Source of the DNA: Phytohabitans houttuyneae | GTDB taxonomy: Bacteria > Actinomycetota > Actinomycetes > Mycobacteriales > Micromonosporaceae | Reading direction: 5' to 3' | Assembly: GCF_011764425.1 (NCBI RefSeq) | Contig: NZ_BLPF01000002.1 | Coordinates: 248,001-312,000, forward strand | Length of the DNA: 64,000 bases | Shown: piece after piece, positions 43,599 through 51,572 of the stretch | How the letters are laid out: the number at the start of each line of letters is the position of its first letter | Position numbering within the stretch: the first letter of the stretch is position 1 | Program-made: the position numbers and the translations under genes | The notes under the pieces: model-generated | Seen by the model: only the letters and a program-made list of their open reading frames with translations | Databases searched by the model: none | Told to the model about the DNA's origin: nothing

Positions 43599-44131
43599 AT
43601 GTATACCACTTCGCGGCGTAGCGCCGTGTTTGTGCTGGCTTGGGCGCTGCTGGCGGGCGCTTGTGGTTCCGGGTCGGGGTCGAGTTCGGCCGACTCGACA
43701 CCCCGTCCTATCCCGACCACATCGGCACCGGCCGCCACGACGAGCCCAACACCAGCACCGACCTAGGCACCCACTTCGGCACCGACCAGCACCACGACGA
43801 CCGGCGGCGGGTGCGTCGCGGTCCGGCCCAAATTCGGCTTCTACGAGGCCGGCCGGGTCGGTACGAAAGAGCTGACAACCCCGCGCTCCAACTGCACGAC
43901 GATCAGCGTCTCGGACATTCGCGATCCGGCCAACCCCCGAGGCAATGCATCTCCTTCCTGGTCGGCCTCTGGCCGTTGGTCAACGGCTCCCTGACCTATA
44001 CCGACCCAGTTGAAGCGTGTGCCGGACGCCGGACAGTGCTGGCGCGCAACATTCCAGACAACGCCCGTTACATCGTGCTTTACGACAGTGGTCCGGGTGC
44101 ACCACACGTGGAATTCAAGGTGTGGCATTAG
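43599..44131 (+). pseudogene. Secreted lipoprotein gene, interrupted by a stop and a frameshift
   Basis: ATG 43599 opens MYTTSRRSAVFVLAWALLAG with a lipobox LLAGACGS and a Ser/Thr/Pro linker. TAG at 43764 then stops it. The same frame continues with GGGCVAVRPKFGFYEAGRVG and TISVSDIRDPANP. At the C run 43934-43938 it must gain one base to continue as QCISFLVGLWPLVNGSLTY down to the TAG at 44131. The joined protein would be about 177 residues with four cysteines in the mature domain. AAGGAG lies before the ATG. No function is recognised. The frameshift looks like the other single-base losses in the window; the stop needs a second change. Confidence 0.6.
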
Positions 44132-44460
44132 CGTGGAACGTTCCTCCGGTGATGGCCCGGGTGCCACGCTGGAGACGAGGCAGGCCCCGGGCGCGGACCG
44201 GCGAGATGTGATCTCGTTGGCGTTCAGACATGTGGCAGGCCGAAGGTCCCGGCACTTTGTGACTTTGGGATCCACCTTTGGTGGTGCCCTGCTCGGGAGT
44301 GTGGCTGTGTGCCGCGACAACGCGGCCACCGGGAATGCCGGTGGCCGGCGGCGATCAACGGACGCGTTGAGTGACCCACGAAATCCGGGGTCGTAGCCGC
44401 GCGCGGCACCGGGCCGTGGCGAAGCCACGACCGGGACAGCGTCTGAAGGAGGTTTGGGCA
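44132..44460. other. Intergenic region with an inverted repeat before the M64 peptidase gene
   Basis: No gene is seen. GGGATCCACC and GGTGGTGCCC face each other across TTT (44268-44290), eight of ten pairs matching, and CCACC/GGTGG is perfect. It may be an operator or terminator. AAGGAGG stands just before ATG 44461. Confidence 0.4.
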
Positions 44461-46583
44461 ATGCCCGATTCCGCCACCACCGTTCTCTGGTCCGGGACGT
44501 CCGGACCGAAGGTGACCGTCGCCGTACTCGGCGACGGGTTCACCGAGGCCGACCAGAAGATCTACAACGACGCCGTCGACGCTCTCCTGCTGCACGGGGT
44601 GTTCGGCCACGACTGTTTCGCCGAGGATGCCAGCGCGTTCCGCGTCGTCCGGGTCAATCTCATGTCCGGGAGTCCGGCGTGAGCGAAAGGGTTTACGACG
44701 AGCACGGCACGTACGAGGACGCCAGCGACGACACCATCGTCAGCACGACGTTGCGCGACACCGCGCTGGGATACATCTTCAACGGCTCGTGGGCGCACTG
44801 CTGGCTCGAGGCGGGAGAGGACAGCTGGACGCGGATCTACGCCGCACTCGATCGCTGGGTACCGGACTACCAGCTTGTGGTGATCATCCTCAACAACCCG
44901 AACTACGGCGGATGCGGCGGGGGCGGTTGCCAGATCGTCCCGCTGGGCGTCGACTGGCCGGTGATGGCCCACGAGTTCGGCCACGGCGCGGGTGGCCTCG
45001 ACGACGAGTACGCCGCGTGCGGCACGTGGACCTCCGGTGAGCCGTCCTGGTCGGTCAACATCACCACGAACACGGACCGGAACACGTTGAAGTGGGGCCG
45101 GTTCGTCGCGCCGAGCACGCCGATACCGACCGGTGTCAACCCGTCGCCGGGCAACGGCTGGTGCACCGAATGGACCGAGGGACCGCGACCGGCGGACTGG
45201 AGCTCGTGCGAGGACGCGGGCCTGTTCGAAGGTGCCGGCTACCGCGACACGGGCGTGTACCGCCCGGTCGAGAACTGCCGCATGCGCGGCAACCAGCCGC
45301 CGTTCTGCCCGGTGTGCTACACGCATGTCAAGGGCCGGTACGACCCGTACACCGAGCGCGCCTTCCACAAGGTGGTTCTCGCTGACGTCACCGGTGACGG
45401 GCGTGACGACCTCGTCGTGCACAACCCGGGGTCGCTGACCCTCTACGAGGCCACCGGCTTTGTCGGATGCGGCACCGGGGCCCGCTTCCTCTCGCACGCC
45501 GTTGGTGCCGTGCCGGACGCCGCGGGGCTCGGCGTCTGGCCCATCGCCGACATGGACCGCTACCTGCCCGTGGACCTCGACGGCGACGGTCTCGACGAGC
45601 TCGTCGCAGTGAATGCCAGCGCCGAACCCGTGCCGCGGCTAGGCGTGCTGCACACCGACTCCGGCGGGCGGCTGCGGGTCGACCGGCGATATGACGGCGA
45701 CCTCCCCGGCTGGCGGTGCCGGCCACACGACCAGTGGCTGACCGGTGACGTCAGCGGCGACGGCCACGGCGATCTGGTCGTGTTCAACGCCGAGGACTGG
45801 GCCGTTCCCTGCCTCGGCGTGTTCCGCTGGGAGGGAGCAGCCGGCACCAGCGGAGAGCTGGCGTTGGTCGCCCGGTACGACGGCACGTTGCCGGGCTGGA
45901 CGATGCGCCGGCACGACACGTTCATCCTGGGCGACGTCGACAAGGACGGGCGCACCGACCTGATCGCTTTCAACGCCGTGGACGGGACCACGCCGCGGCT
46001 GAGCCTGCTCCGGTCGACCGGCACGGGCTTCACCCGCCTCGCCGGGTACGAGAAGTCCGTGTCCGGCTGGACTTTGCGCCCCAAGGACCAGTTGCTGATG
46101 GCCGACTTCGACGGCGACGGCCGGTCCGACCTGTACATCTTCAACGGCACCGACTGGCCTGTGCCCAGGCTCGGGATGCTCCGGTCCACCGGATCCGGCC
46201 TGCAACAGGTGCATCGTTACGAAGGGACGGTGCCCGGCTGGACGCTGCGGCCGAACGACCGGTTCAGTGTCGCGCACGTCCAGGCGGACGCGCGGGCGGG
46301 TCTGCTCGTCCACAACTGGAGCGACACGGAAACCCAGTACCTCGGTTCGCTGGCCTCGACCGGAACCGCGCTCAGTGGCTACCAGGTGCAGGGTTGGCTC
46401 GGTGAATGGGACCTCGGCGCCGAAGACCTCGTGGTCGTGGGCGACCTGGAAGGCGACGGCTTCCCCAGGACCTTCGTGCTTCACAACGCCGACTGGCTTG
46501 GCATCGGCCGCACCACGCCGATGGGGCTGGACCGGTTGTACTACCGCTGGATCCACGACTACCACCACGGACGGAACTGGTGA
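44461..46583 (+). pseudogene. M64 (IgA-peptidase-like) metallopeptidase with FG-GAP repeats, one-base frameshift
   Basis: ATG 44461 gives MPDSATTVLWSGTSGPKVTV up to NLMS, then a stop. Adding one C at 44666-44667 continues as RESGVSERVYDEHGTYEDAS and on to 46583, about 707 residues in all. The zinc site is MAHEFGHGAGGLDDEY (near 170), the HExxH-type helix of M64 peptidases. From about 300 there are five or more FG-GAP/VCBS repeats with calcium loops such as DVTGDGRDDLVVHN, DLDGDGLDELVAVN and DFDGDGRSDLYIFN. No signal peptide is seen, although the repeats suggest a surface or secreted protein. GAAGGAGG lies before the start. Confidence 0.75.
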
Positions 46584-46593
46584 GAGGACAGAA

Positions 46594-47250
46594 ATGATGC
46601 CTGACAAGCAATCCGGCGACCGGATGCCACGGCCCGAGGAGCTCACCGGGACCCAGGCTCCGACAGGCGACGTCCGCGAGGTCCAGCCGCGCCCGCCGGC
46701 ACCCGGTGCCGGCTTCCTGCGGGTCCGGATGGGTGTCGAGGACGGCACGCTGATCGTGCACTCGGCGCGCTTCGTGGACACCGGCCAGGTGGTCGCGGAG
46801 CCCTTGCGTCCTGGCTATGCCTACGAGTTTTCCGCACAGGGACACCGAATCTGGTCGGCGAACCTGGCCGACTTCGGCGTGCGCCGCTCGTTCCCCAACC
46901 CGCAAGGCCTGCCGGCACAGCAGACTCACCACGTGATCCAGGACCCGAATCCCCGGTTCGAAGCACGTGTACCGGCCAGCGCCTTCAGCACAACGGACAT
47001 CTCGCAGGTCGAAGTGGCGCTGTACCGACTGACCAGACTGCCCGCGGAGGCGGCGGCGGGCGCCGCCGTTCCGGGCCGCCCTACCCCGGACGTCCTGCCA
47101 ACCCGCGAGCCAGGCCCATCCACCCCAGCTGTGACGCTGTCCGCACTTCCGCGCGAGGACGGCGAGCTGGTGGCCCGTGCCGGAGCGGGTATCCTCGCCG
47201 GCCTCCCCGCCGAGTACGACACTGAGGTACGCCGGGCGCTGAGTTCCTGA
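46594..47250 (+). CDS. Hypothetical protein downstream of the M64 peptidase
   Basis: A 218-residue protein I do not recognise. The first 45 residues are polar and Pro-rich. A central domain (about 45-150) is strand-rich, GFLRVRMGVEDGTLIVHSARF and YAYEFSAQGHRIWSANLADF. The tail is Pro/Ala-rich and ends in GELVARAGAGILAGLPAEYD. No signal peptide, membrane helix or cysteine is present. It begins ten bases after the peptidase stop with GAGAGGAC upstream, so it is probably co-expressed and may be an inhibitor, target or accessory of the peptidase (inference only). Confidence 0.65.
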   Translation: MMPDKQSGDRMPRPEELTGTQAPTGDVREVQPRPPAPGAGFLRVRMGVEDGTLIVHSARFVDTGQVVAEPLRPGYAYEFSAQGHRIWSANLADFGVRRSFPNPQGLPAQQTHHVIQDPNPRFEARVPASAFSTTDISQVEVALYRLTRLPAEAAAGAAVPGRPTPDVLPTREPGPSTPAVTLSALPREDGELVARAGAGILAGLPAEYDTEVRRALSS

Positions 47251-47265
47251 TCCGATTTCGACTAG

Positions 47266-47297
47266 CCGGCCGGGTCCCCGGGGGCCCGACCGGCCGG
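47266..47297 (+). terminator. Hairpin terminator after the peptidase operon
   Basis: CCGGCCGG and CCGGCCGG close an eight-pair stem around a GC-rich loop, beginning 15 bases after the stop at 47250. Confidence 0.45.
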
Positions 47298-47416
47298 GTC
47301 TGAAGCCACTCCCGACCCGGACGATCGAGAGGTAGCGGTCGATGGAGTTAGGCTGCGGAGCCGGCCCGCCATCGTGGCTTGCGCTGCCGGTAGTCCGGTG
47401 CTGGGGAGGAGTAGAG

Positions 47417-47731
47417 ATGATCGCGCGGGTATGGCGAGGATGGGCGGTGGCGGGGAGGGACGAGGAGTACCAGCGCCACTACGAAACCGATGTCGCCGAG
47501 CACTTGCGGCAGGTGCCTGGTTTCCGCGGTGCCCGGCTGCTGCGCCGTGATGACGGTGGCGAAGTGCTGTTCACCTCGATCACCTACTTCGCCAGCATGG
47601 ACGATCTGCGCGCCTTCGCCGGCGATGATCCCGAGCTCGCGGTGGTGGAAGAAGCGGCCCGACGCGCGTTGACGCGTTGGGATGAGCGAGTCGTTCACCA
47701 CGAGGTCGCTGTCGACGTGGCGTGGCCATAG
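47417..47731 (+). CDS. Antibiotic-biosynthesis-monooxygenase (ABM) fold protein
   Basis: A 104-residue protein of the dimeric alpha+beta barrel type. ARVWRGWAVAGRDEEYQRHY opens strand one and helix one, VPGFRGARLLRRDDGGEVLF gives strands two and three, and ITYFASMDDLRAFAGDDPE is the conserved helix. Such proteins act on small aromatic or quinone substrates or are simple stress proteins. GGGGAGGAG precedes the ATG. It stands alone, followed by a terminator hairpin. The substrate is unknown. Confidence 0.75.
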   Translation: MIARVWRGWAVAGRDEEYQRHYETDVAEHLRQVPGFRGARLLRRDDGGEVLFTSITYFASMDDLRAFAGDDPELAVVEEAARRALTRWDERVVHHEVAVDVAWP

Positions 47732-47755
47732 GCCCGTCGACAAGACCGGCGCGGA

Positions 47756-47788
47756 GGCGTCCGCCGCCCCGTGGGAGCGGCGGACGCC
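47756..47788. terminator. Bidirectional hairpin terminator
   Basis: GGCGTCCGCCG and CGGCGGACGCC form a perfect 11-pair stem with an 11-base loop between two convergent genes (stops at 47731 and 47808). Confidence 0.65.
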
Positions 47789-47807
47789 GGCCGGTCGCGC
47801 GTGCGGG

Positions 47808-48152
47808 TCAGGGACAGCTCAGGTTCCTTCGGCCGGTCCAACCGCCGATCAGGTACCACTCCTTGTTCCAGTAGCAGTCGCCGACGTAGGTGAGGCTGCC
47901 GCCGGTCGGCGCCACCCAGTGCCGGCCCCGGTAGTGACAGGTCACGTGGTACTGCCCGCCGTCCGTGGTCCCAGTCAGCGTCCCGGTGTTCACGCCCTCG
48001 GCACCGGCCTGACTCGCGCCGATGAGAAAGCCGGAATCGGTGGCCGGGCAGGCGGGTGCCGCCTGTGCCGGCGACGCCGAAAGCGCGAGTGCGCCGGCCG
48101 TTGCCAGCATCAATGACGCTCCAGCGAGGGCCATACGCCGAACCATTTTCAT
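47808..48152 (-). CDS. Small secreted cysteine-containing protein
   Basis: A 114-residue exported protein. The signal peptide is residues 1-31 (VRRMALAGASLMLATAGALA, cleavage after AQA-A). The mature part has four cysteines (ACPATD, TCHYRG, DCYWNK, LSCP), probably two disulfides, and several Trp and Tyr residues. ATG 48152 follows GGGGAAG; an ATG at 48167 would add five residues. It matches no family I can name. Small secreted Cys/Trp-rich domains of this sort occur in actinobacterial surface or lectin-like proteins. Confidence 0.7.
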   Translation of the reverse strand: MKMVRRMALAGASLMLATAGALALSASPAQAAPACPATDSGFLIGASQAGAEGVNTGTLTGTTDGGQYHVTCHYRGRHWVAPTGGSLTYVGDCYWNKEWYLIGGWTGRRNLSCP

Positions 48153-48285
48153 AGGTCTTCCCCTCATCGTTCCGCCGGCCCCGTTAGGACCAGCGCCGGA
48201 ATCCAGTGCTGGTCATTGTGGAGACGAAACCGCCGGCGAACGGCGTGGGTTAGACAGCGCTGGACAGCGCCAGACAGCGAGCGCC

Positions 48286-49767
48286 TCAGCCGCGGATGAG
48301 CGCGTCGTACACCTCGGCGAACCGCGTGCGCCGCTGCGCGTAGTGCTCGACGTGCCCGGGGTGGGGTTCGTAGGTCGCACCGGTGGTCCGGAGCGCGCGC
48401 GGGATGTCGGGTGCCAGCACGTCGAGCGCGAGCAGCGCTGTGCCGTGCTGCGTGGTGCGCCGCCGCGTCACGTGGGTGACGGGGCGCCCGAGCACGTCGG
48501 CGAGGACCTGGAGCCACTCGGGCTGGTCGTTGCTGACCCGGCCGGACGCCGCGACCTGTACGACCTGCGAGGCTGCCGGGTGCAGCTCGTCGGCGACGCG
48601 CGCGTAGGTCATGGCCACGCCCTCGACGATCCCGCGGAACAGGGTGTCGGCGTCCGTGGCCGCCGACACTCCGCCGAATATGGCGCGTGCCCCGCCGACC
48701 CAGCCCGGCGCGCGTTCACCGGTGAGGTACGGCAGCACGAGCGGTGTGGCGTCGCTCGGCGGCGCGGTGAGGACGGGCGCGAGCTCCGGGCTGAGGCTCA
48801 GCGTGCTCTGCGCCCAGCTGACGGCGCGGCCGACATCGTTGATCGCCCCGCCGAGCAGCGTGCGTCGCGCGTCGACCCGGTAGTTCCAGAGCCCGAACGG
48901 TAGGGGGTCGGCCGCGCCGTCGAGCAGGACCCGCAGCGCACCGCTGGTGGCTGTCGACGCGGCGAGGACCGTGGCGTCGGTCGCTCCGGACCCGACGTTG
49001 CTGGCGAAGCCGTCGGTGATGACCGGGAACCACGCGGCTCGGGCGAGGGCGCGCCACCGCGACGGGGCCGCCGAGGATGCCGGCTCCGTCCCGTCCTGTG
49101 CGGGGGAGAACTGTTCGGGGGCAGCGCCCGCGGCGGCCAGCAGCTCGGCGTCGAGGTGGCCGGTGCGACGGTCGAGCAGGCCGGTCCACGCCACCGTGGA
49201 CGTCCCGGCGAGTGGCTGGCCGACCAGCCGAGCCAGGATGTACTCGCCCAGGGACCACCAGTGCGCGGCGCCGTCGAAGACGCGCGGCTGCGCGGCCGCG
49301 AGCCAGCGCAGGCGCGGTGCGTGGTAGCTGGTGTGCAGGCGCGTGCCGGTGCGCTGCTGCACCGCGTGCTCGTCGAGCTGCTCGCGCAGCGCCTTGAGTG
49401 CGTCGGCGCTGCGGGAGTCGGCGTACGTCAGGCATGGGGTCAGCGCGCGTCCGGCCGCGTCGACCGCGATCAGCGAGGCGGCGAAGGTGTCCATCGCGAC
49501 GCCGGTGATACGGGTGCCCAGCCGCCGTTCGCCGGTCACCGCGTCGATGACCTGCTCGACCTCCGCGGTCACCTGCTCGGGGTCGATGACCGAGGTGCCG
49601 TCGGGCGCCACGGTGAAGGCGTGCGGCACCTTGTGCTGCAGGCCGTGGACCTGCCGGCCGGCCGCGTCGTGCACGCCGCCGCGGGTCGCCGTGGACCCGA
49701 TGTCCAGTGCGAGGACCAGCGGGTCCAGCGCCGCGCGGAGGGCGACCTCGTCGTCGGTCCGGGTCAT
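48286..49767 (-). CDS. FGGY-family carbohydrate kinase (gluconokinase-like)
   Basis: A 493-residue sugar kinase. The N-terminal phosphate loop is LVLALDIGSTATRGGVHDAA, then the linker SRSADALKALREQL, substrate-domain HTSYHAPRLRWLA and the second-domain adenosine motif VVQVAASGRVSNDQPEWLQV. FGGY kinases phosphorylate sugars or polyols such as gluconate, xylulose or glycerol. The single-domain order and ALDIGST opening fit gluconokinase-like members, but the substrate is not certain. ATG 49767 has GAGGAC upstream. It stands alone on the minus strand. Confidence 0.82.
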   Translation of the reverse strand: MTRTDDEVALRAALDPLVLALDIGSTATRGGVHDAAGRQVHGLQHKVPHAFTVAPDGTSVIDPEQVTAEVEQVIDAVTGERRLGTRITGVAMDTFAASLIAVDAAGRALTPCLTYADSRSADALKALREQLDEHAVQQRTGTRLHTSYHAPRLRWLAAAQPRVFDGAAHWWSLGEYILARLVGQPLAGTSTVAWTGLLDRRTGHLDAELLAAAGAAPEQFSPAQDGTEPASSAAPSRWRALARAAWFPVITDGFASNVGSGATDATVLAASTATSGALRVLLDGAADPLPFGLWNYRVDARRTLLGGAINDVGRAVSWAQSTLSLSPELAPVLTAPPSDATPLVLPYLTGERAPGWVGGARAIFGGVSAATDADTLFRGIVEGVAMTYARVADELHPAASQVVQVAASGRVSNDQPEWLQVLADVLGRPVTHVTRRRTTQHGTALLALDVLAPDIPRALRTTGATYEPHPGHVEHYAQRRTRFAEVYDALIRG

Positions 49768-49858
49768 CGCAGTCCTCGTCGTCGGCGGCGCGGCTCTCTC
49801 GCCGACCCTAACCCAATCCCGACCTCCGGGCGTCCGCCTTGCCCGGCACCGACCTCGA

Positions 49859-50029
49859 TGGCGGGCCGACCAGACGGTCAGGCTGTGGGACATCACCACG
49901 CGCAAACAAATTGGTCAAGCATTCGAGGGCCACGCCGGGGTGGTGAGAAGCGTCGCGTTCAGCCCGGACGGGAAGACCCTCGCAAGTGGAAGCGCCGACT
50001 CGACCGTGCGGTTGTGGCAGCTGGACTAG
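49859..50029 (+). pseudogene. 3' remnant of a WD40-repeat gene
   Basis: The frame ends with ADQTVRLWDITTRKQIGQAF, then GHAGVVRSVAFSPDGKTLAS and GSADSTVRLWQLD before TAG at 50027-50029. That is just over one WD40 repeat, with the GH and WD marks. Nothing upstream belongs to such a protein, which normally has seven or more repeats and often a kinase or NACHT domain. It is a leftover tail from a deleted gene, abutting the stop of the TIGR03086 gene. Confidence 0.6.
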
Positions 50030-50608
50030 TTAGCGACTCCAGTGTGGATCGCGGCCGAGGTAACGCAGCAGCGCTGCCGCCGGGTCGTCGGCCGCCTCGC
50101 CGGGCAGCGCCGGGCCGTAGGCGAACCCGCGCAGTGGCTCGGCGGTCGCGCGGGCGGCCGGCATCAGCTGCTCGGCCAGGTCACCGGTCAGCGGCGAACC
50201 CTGGCCGGTGGCGACGGCGACATCCCAGGCGTGCACCGCGGCGTCCAGGGCGCAGGCGGCCGCCGCCAGCGACGGTGCCAGCGTCGGTACCGGAGGCAGC
50301 GGGGTGCGCACCGACTCGGCCGCTGGATCGACCTTCTCCCACGCGGCGGTGGCCGCCTCGACCGCCTCGGTGACGACCTCGACAACCCCGCGGTCGAGCC
50401 TGCGCGGCGGTGCGAACGGGTCGTAGGTCGGCAGCGCGCCAGATCCCACCAGCGATGCCCACCCGTGCTGGTCGCCAGCGGCGTGGTAGAGCACCTGCGC
50501 CACCGTCCACACCGAGCATGGCGTCGGGTCGTCAAGCCGCTCGTCCGGAACAGCGCCTGCGGTGCGGCGCAACATCTCGAGCGCGGTGTCGAGGACGGCG
50601 AAGGCCAC
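50030..50608 (-). CDS. TIGR03086-type DinB/maleylpyruvate-isomerase-like protein
   Basis: A 192-residue protein of the actinobacterial TIGR03086 group, related to mycothiol-dependent maleylpyruvate isomerases and the DinB fold. It shows DDPTPCSVWTVAQVLYHAAGD, with the metal-ligand His, and later ACALDAAVHAWDVAVATGQG with a second His. These proteins bind a divalent metal and probably act on mycothiol conjugates or small toxins. ATG 50608 follows GGAAGGAAG-like sequence. Its substrate is unknown. It stands alone. Confidence 0.8.
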   Translation of the reverse strand: MAFAVLDTALEMLRRTAGAVPDERLDDPTPCSVWTVAQVLYHAAGDQHGWASLVGSGALPTYDPFAPPRRLDRGVVEVVTEAVEAATAAWEKVDPAAESVRTPLPPVPTLAPSLAAAACALDAAVHAWDVAVATGQGSPLTGDLAEQLMPAARATAEPLRGFAYGPALPGEAADDPAAALLRYLGRDPHWSR

Positions 50609-50711
50609 TGTCGGCTTCCTTCCAGCGGATGCTCGTGACGGTCTGTCCCGGCCAGCGTAGCGGCGGCGTCCGGGCTCGCCAGAGCGGTCTTACCCGAGAC
50701 GGGTACCCGTT

Positions 50712-50747
50712 GCCGGCCCAGGTGGCGCGTGCGTCGCCTGGGCCGGC
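50712..50747 (-). terminator. Hairpin terminator after the secreted-protein gene
   Basis: GCCGGCCCAGG and CCTGGGCCGGC form a perfect 11-pair stem around a 14-base loop, starting 20 bases past the minus-strand stop at 50768. Confidence 0.6.
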
Positions 50748-50767
50748 TCTGGACGAGACCTACGGGG

Positions 50768-51427
50768 TCAGCCTCGTGCCGGTGGCGCCGTCAGCCCGGC
50801 GGCGGCCTTCTCGAACTCGGCCATGCCCTCCTTGATCCACGGCAGCGGCGCGCGTTCGGTCAGCGCCCTCTGCATCAGGCCCAGCCCGTCGGCGATGTCC
50901 ACGCCCGCGGCCTCCAACCATGGATACGGCATTGGCTCGACCCGGTTGTTCTGGCGGTCGGCGATGCCGACCTGGCGCAGCGTCACCTTCGCGTCGCCGA
51001 GCACGCGCGCTGCCGCCAGGAACGACTCCTGCGCCTGGGCCCGCAGCGCCGCCGCCGTCCGGGGATCCGCCCCGGCTGCCTGTACGAGCAGGCTGATCCC
51101 GCGGCCGGTCTGCTCCAGGTAGCCGTGCTGGAGATCCTCGGGCAGTGCCGGGTTGACGGCGAAGTCGATCGCGAAGTCCGTGAGGCAGCAGGGGTTCGGG
51201 TCGTACTCGACCGGGATGTCCATGCAGTACCACTTGACGATGTACCAGCCGCCCCACACGTGGTGGTAGATCGGGAAGCAGAACGTGAGCGAGGTGCTGC
51301 TGGCTTGCGCGGGGCTCGGTGCGGCGACGGTGACCGAGCCGAGGCAGGCCACGAGGGCCGCCAGCAGCAGCGCCATCCGGCGCCGCCAGTCGAGGCGTCG
51401 TGTTGCGGTGGCCGTGGTCGGTTCCAT
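50768..51427 (-). CDS. Secreted protein of unknown function
   Basis: A 219-residue exported protein. The signal peptide is residues 1-43 (RRMALLLAALVACLGSVTVA, cleavage after AQA-S). The mature N terminus is aromatic and Cys-rich: TFCFPIYHHVWGGWYIVKWY then CMDIPVEYDPNPCCL. From about 80 it is helical, with AAGADPRTAAALRAQAQESF and EGMAEFEKAAAGL. AGGAAGGGA lies before the ATG. I recognise no family. It faces away from the large regulator gene, and the two share a 145-base promoter region. Confidence 0.7.
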   Translation of the reverse strand: MEPTTATATRRLDWRRRMALLLAALVACLGSVTVAAPSPAQASSTSLTFCFPIYHHVWGGWYIVKWYCMDIPVEYDPNPCCLTDFAIDFAVNPALPEDLQHGYLEQTGRGISLLVQAAGADPRTAAALRAQAQESFLAAARVLGDAKVTLRQVGIADRQNNRVEPMPYPWLEAAGVDIADGLGLMQRALTERAPLPWIKEGMAEFEKAAAGLTAPPARG

Positions 51428-51572
51428 TGATGTCCCTTCCTAGTGGCGGCGGCCAGACGGCCGGGTGCCCCTAGGCTCCGGATCGGGATTCGGCAGGCGT
51501 CAAACCCGGATCAAAATTGAACTGTCACGATGTCGACGGTCCGATTCCCGGGGCCCCGGGCTCTGCCTGAAT

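Noticed and set aside
44260-44273. A DosR-like site before the M64 gene (GTGACTTTGGGATC)
   Set aside because: Both arms deviate from the pattern and it lies about 190 bases from the start; the stronger nearby feature is the GGGATCCACC inverted repeat.
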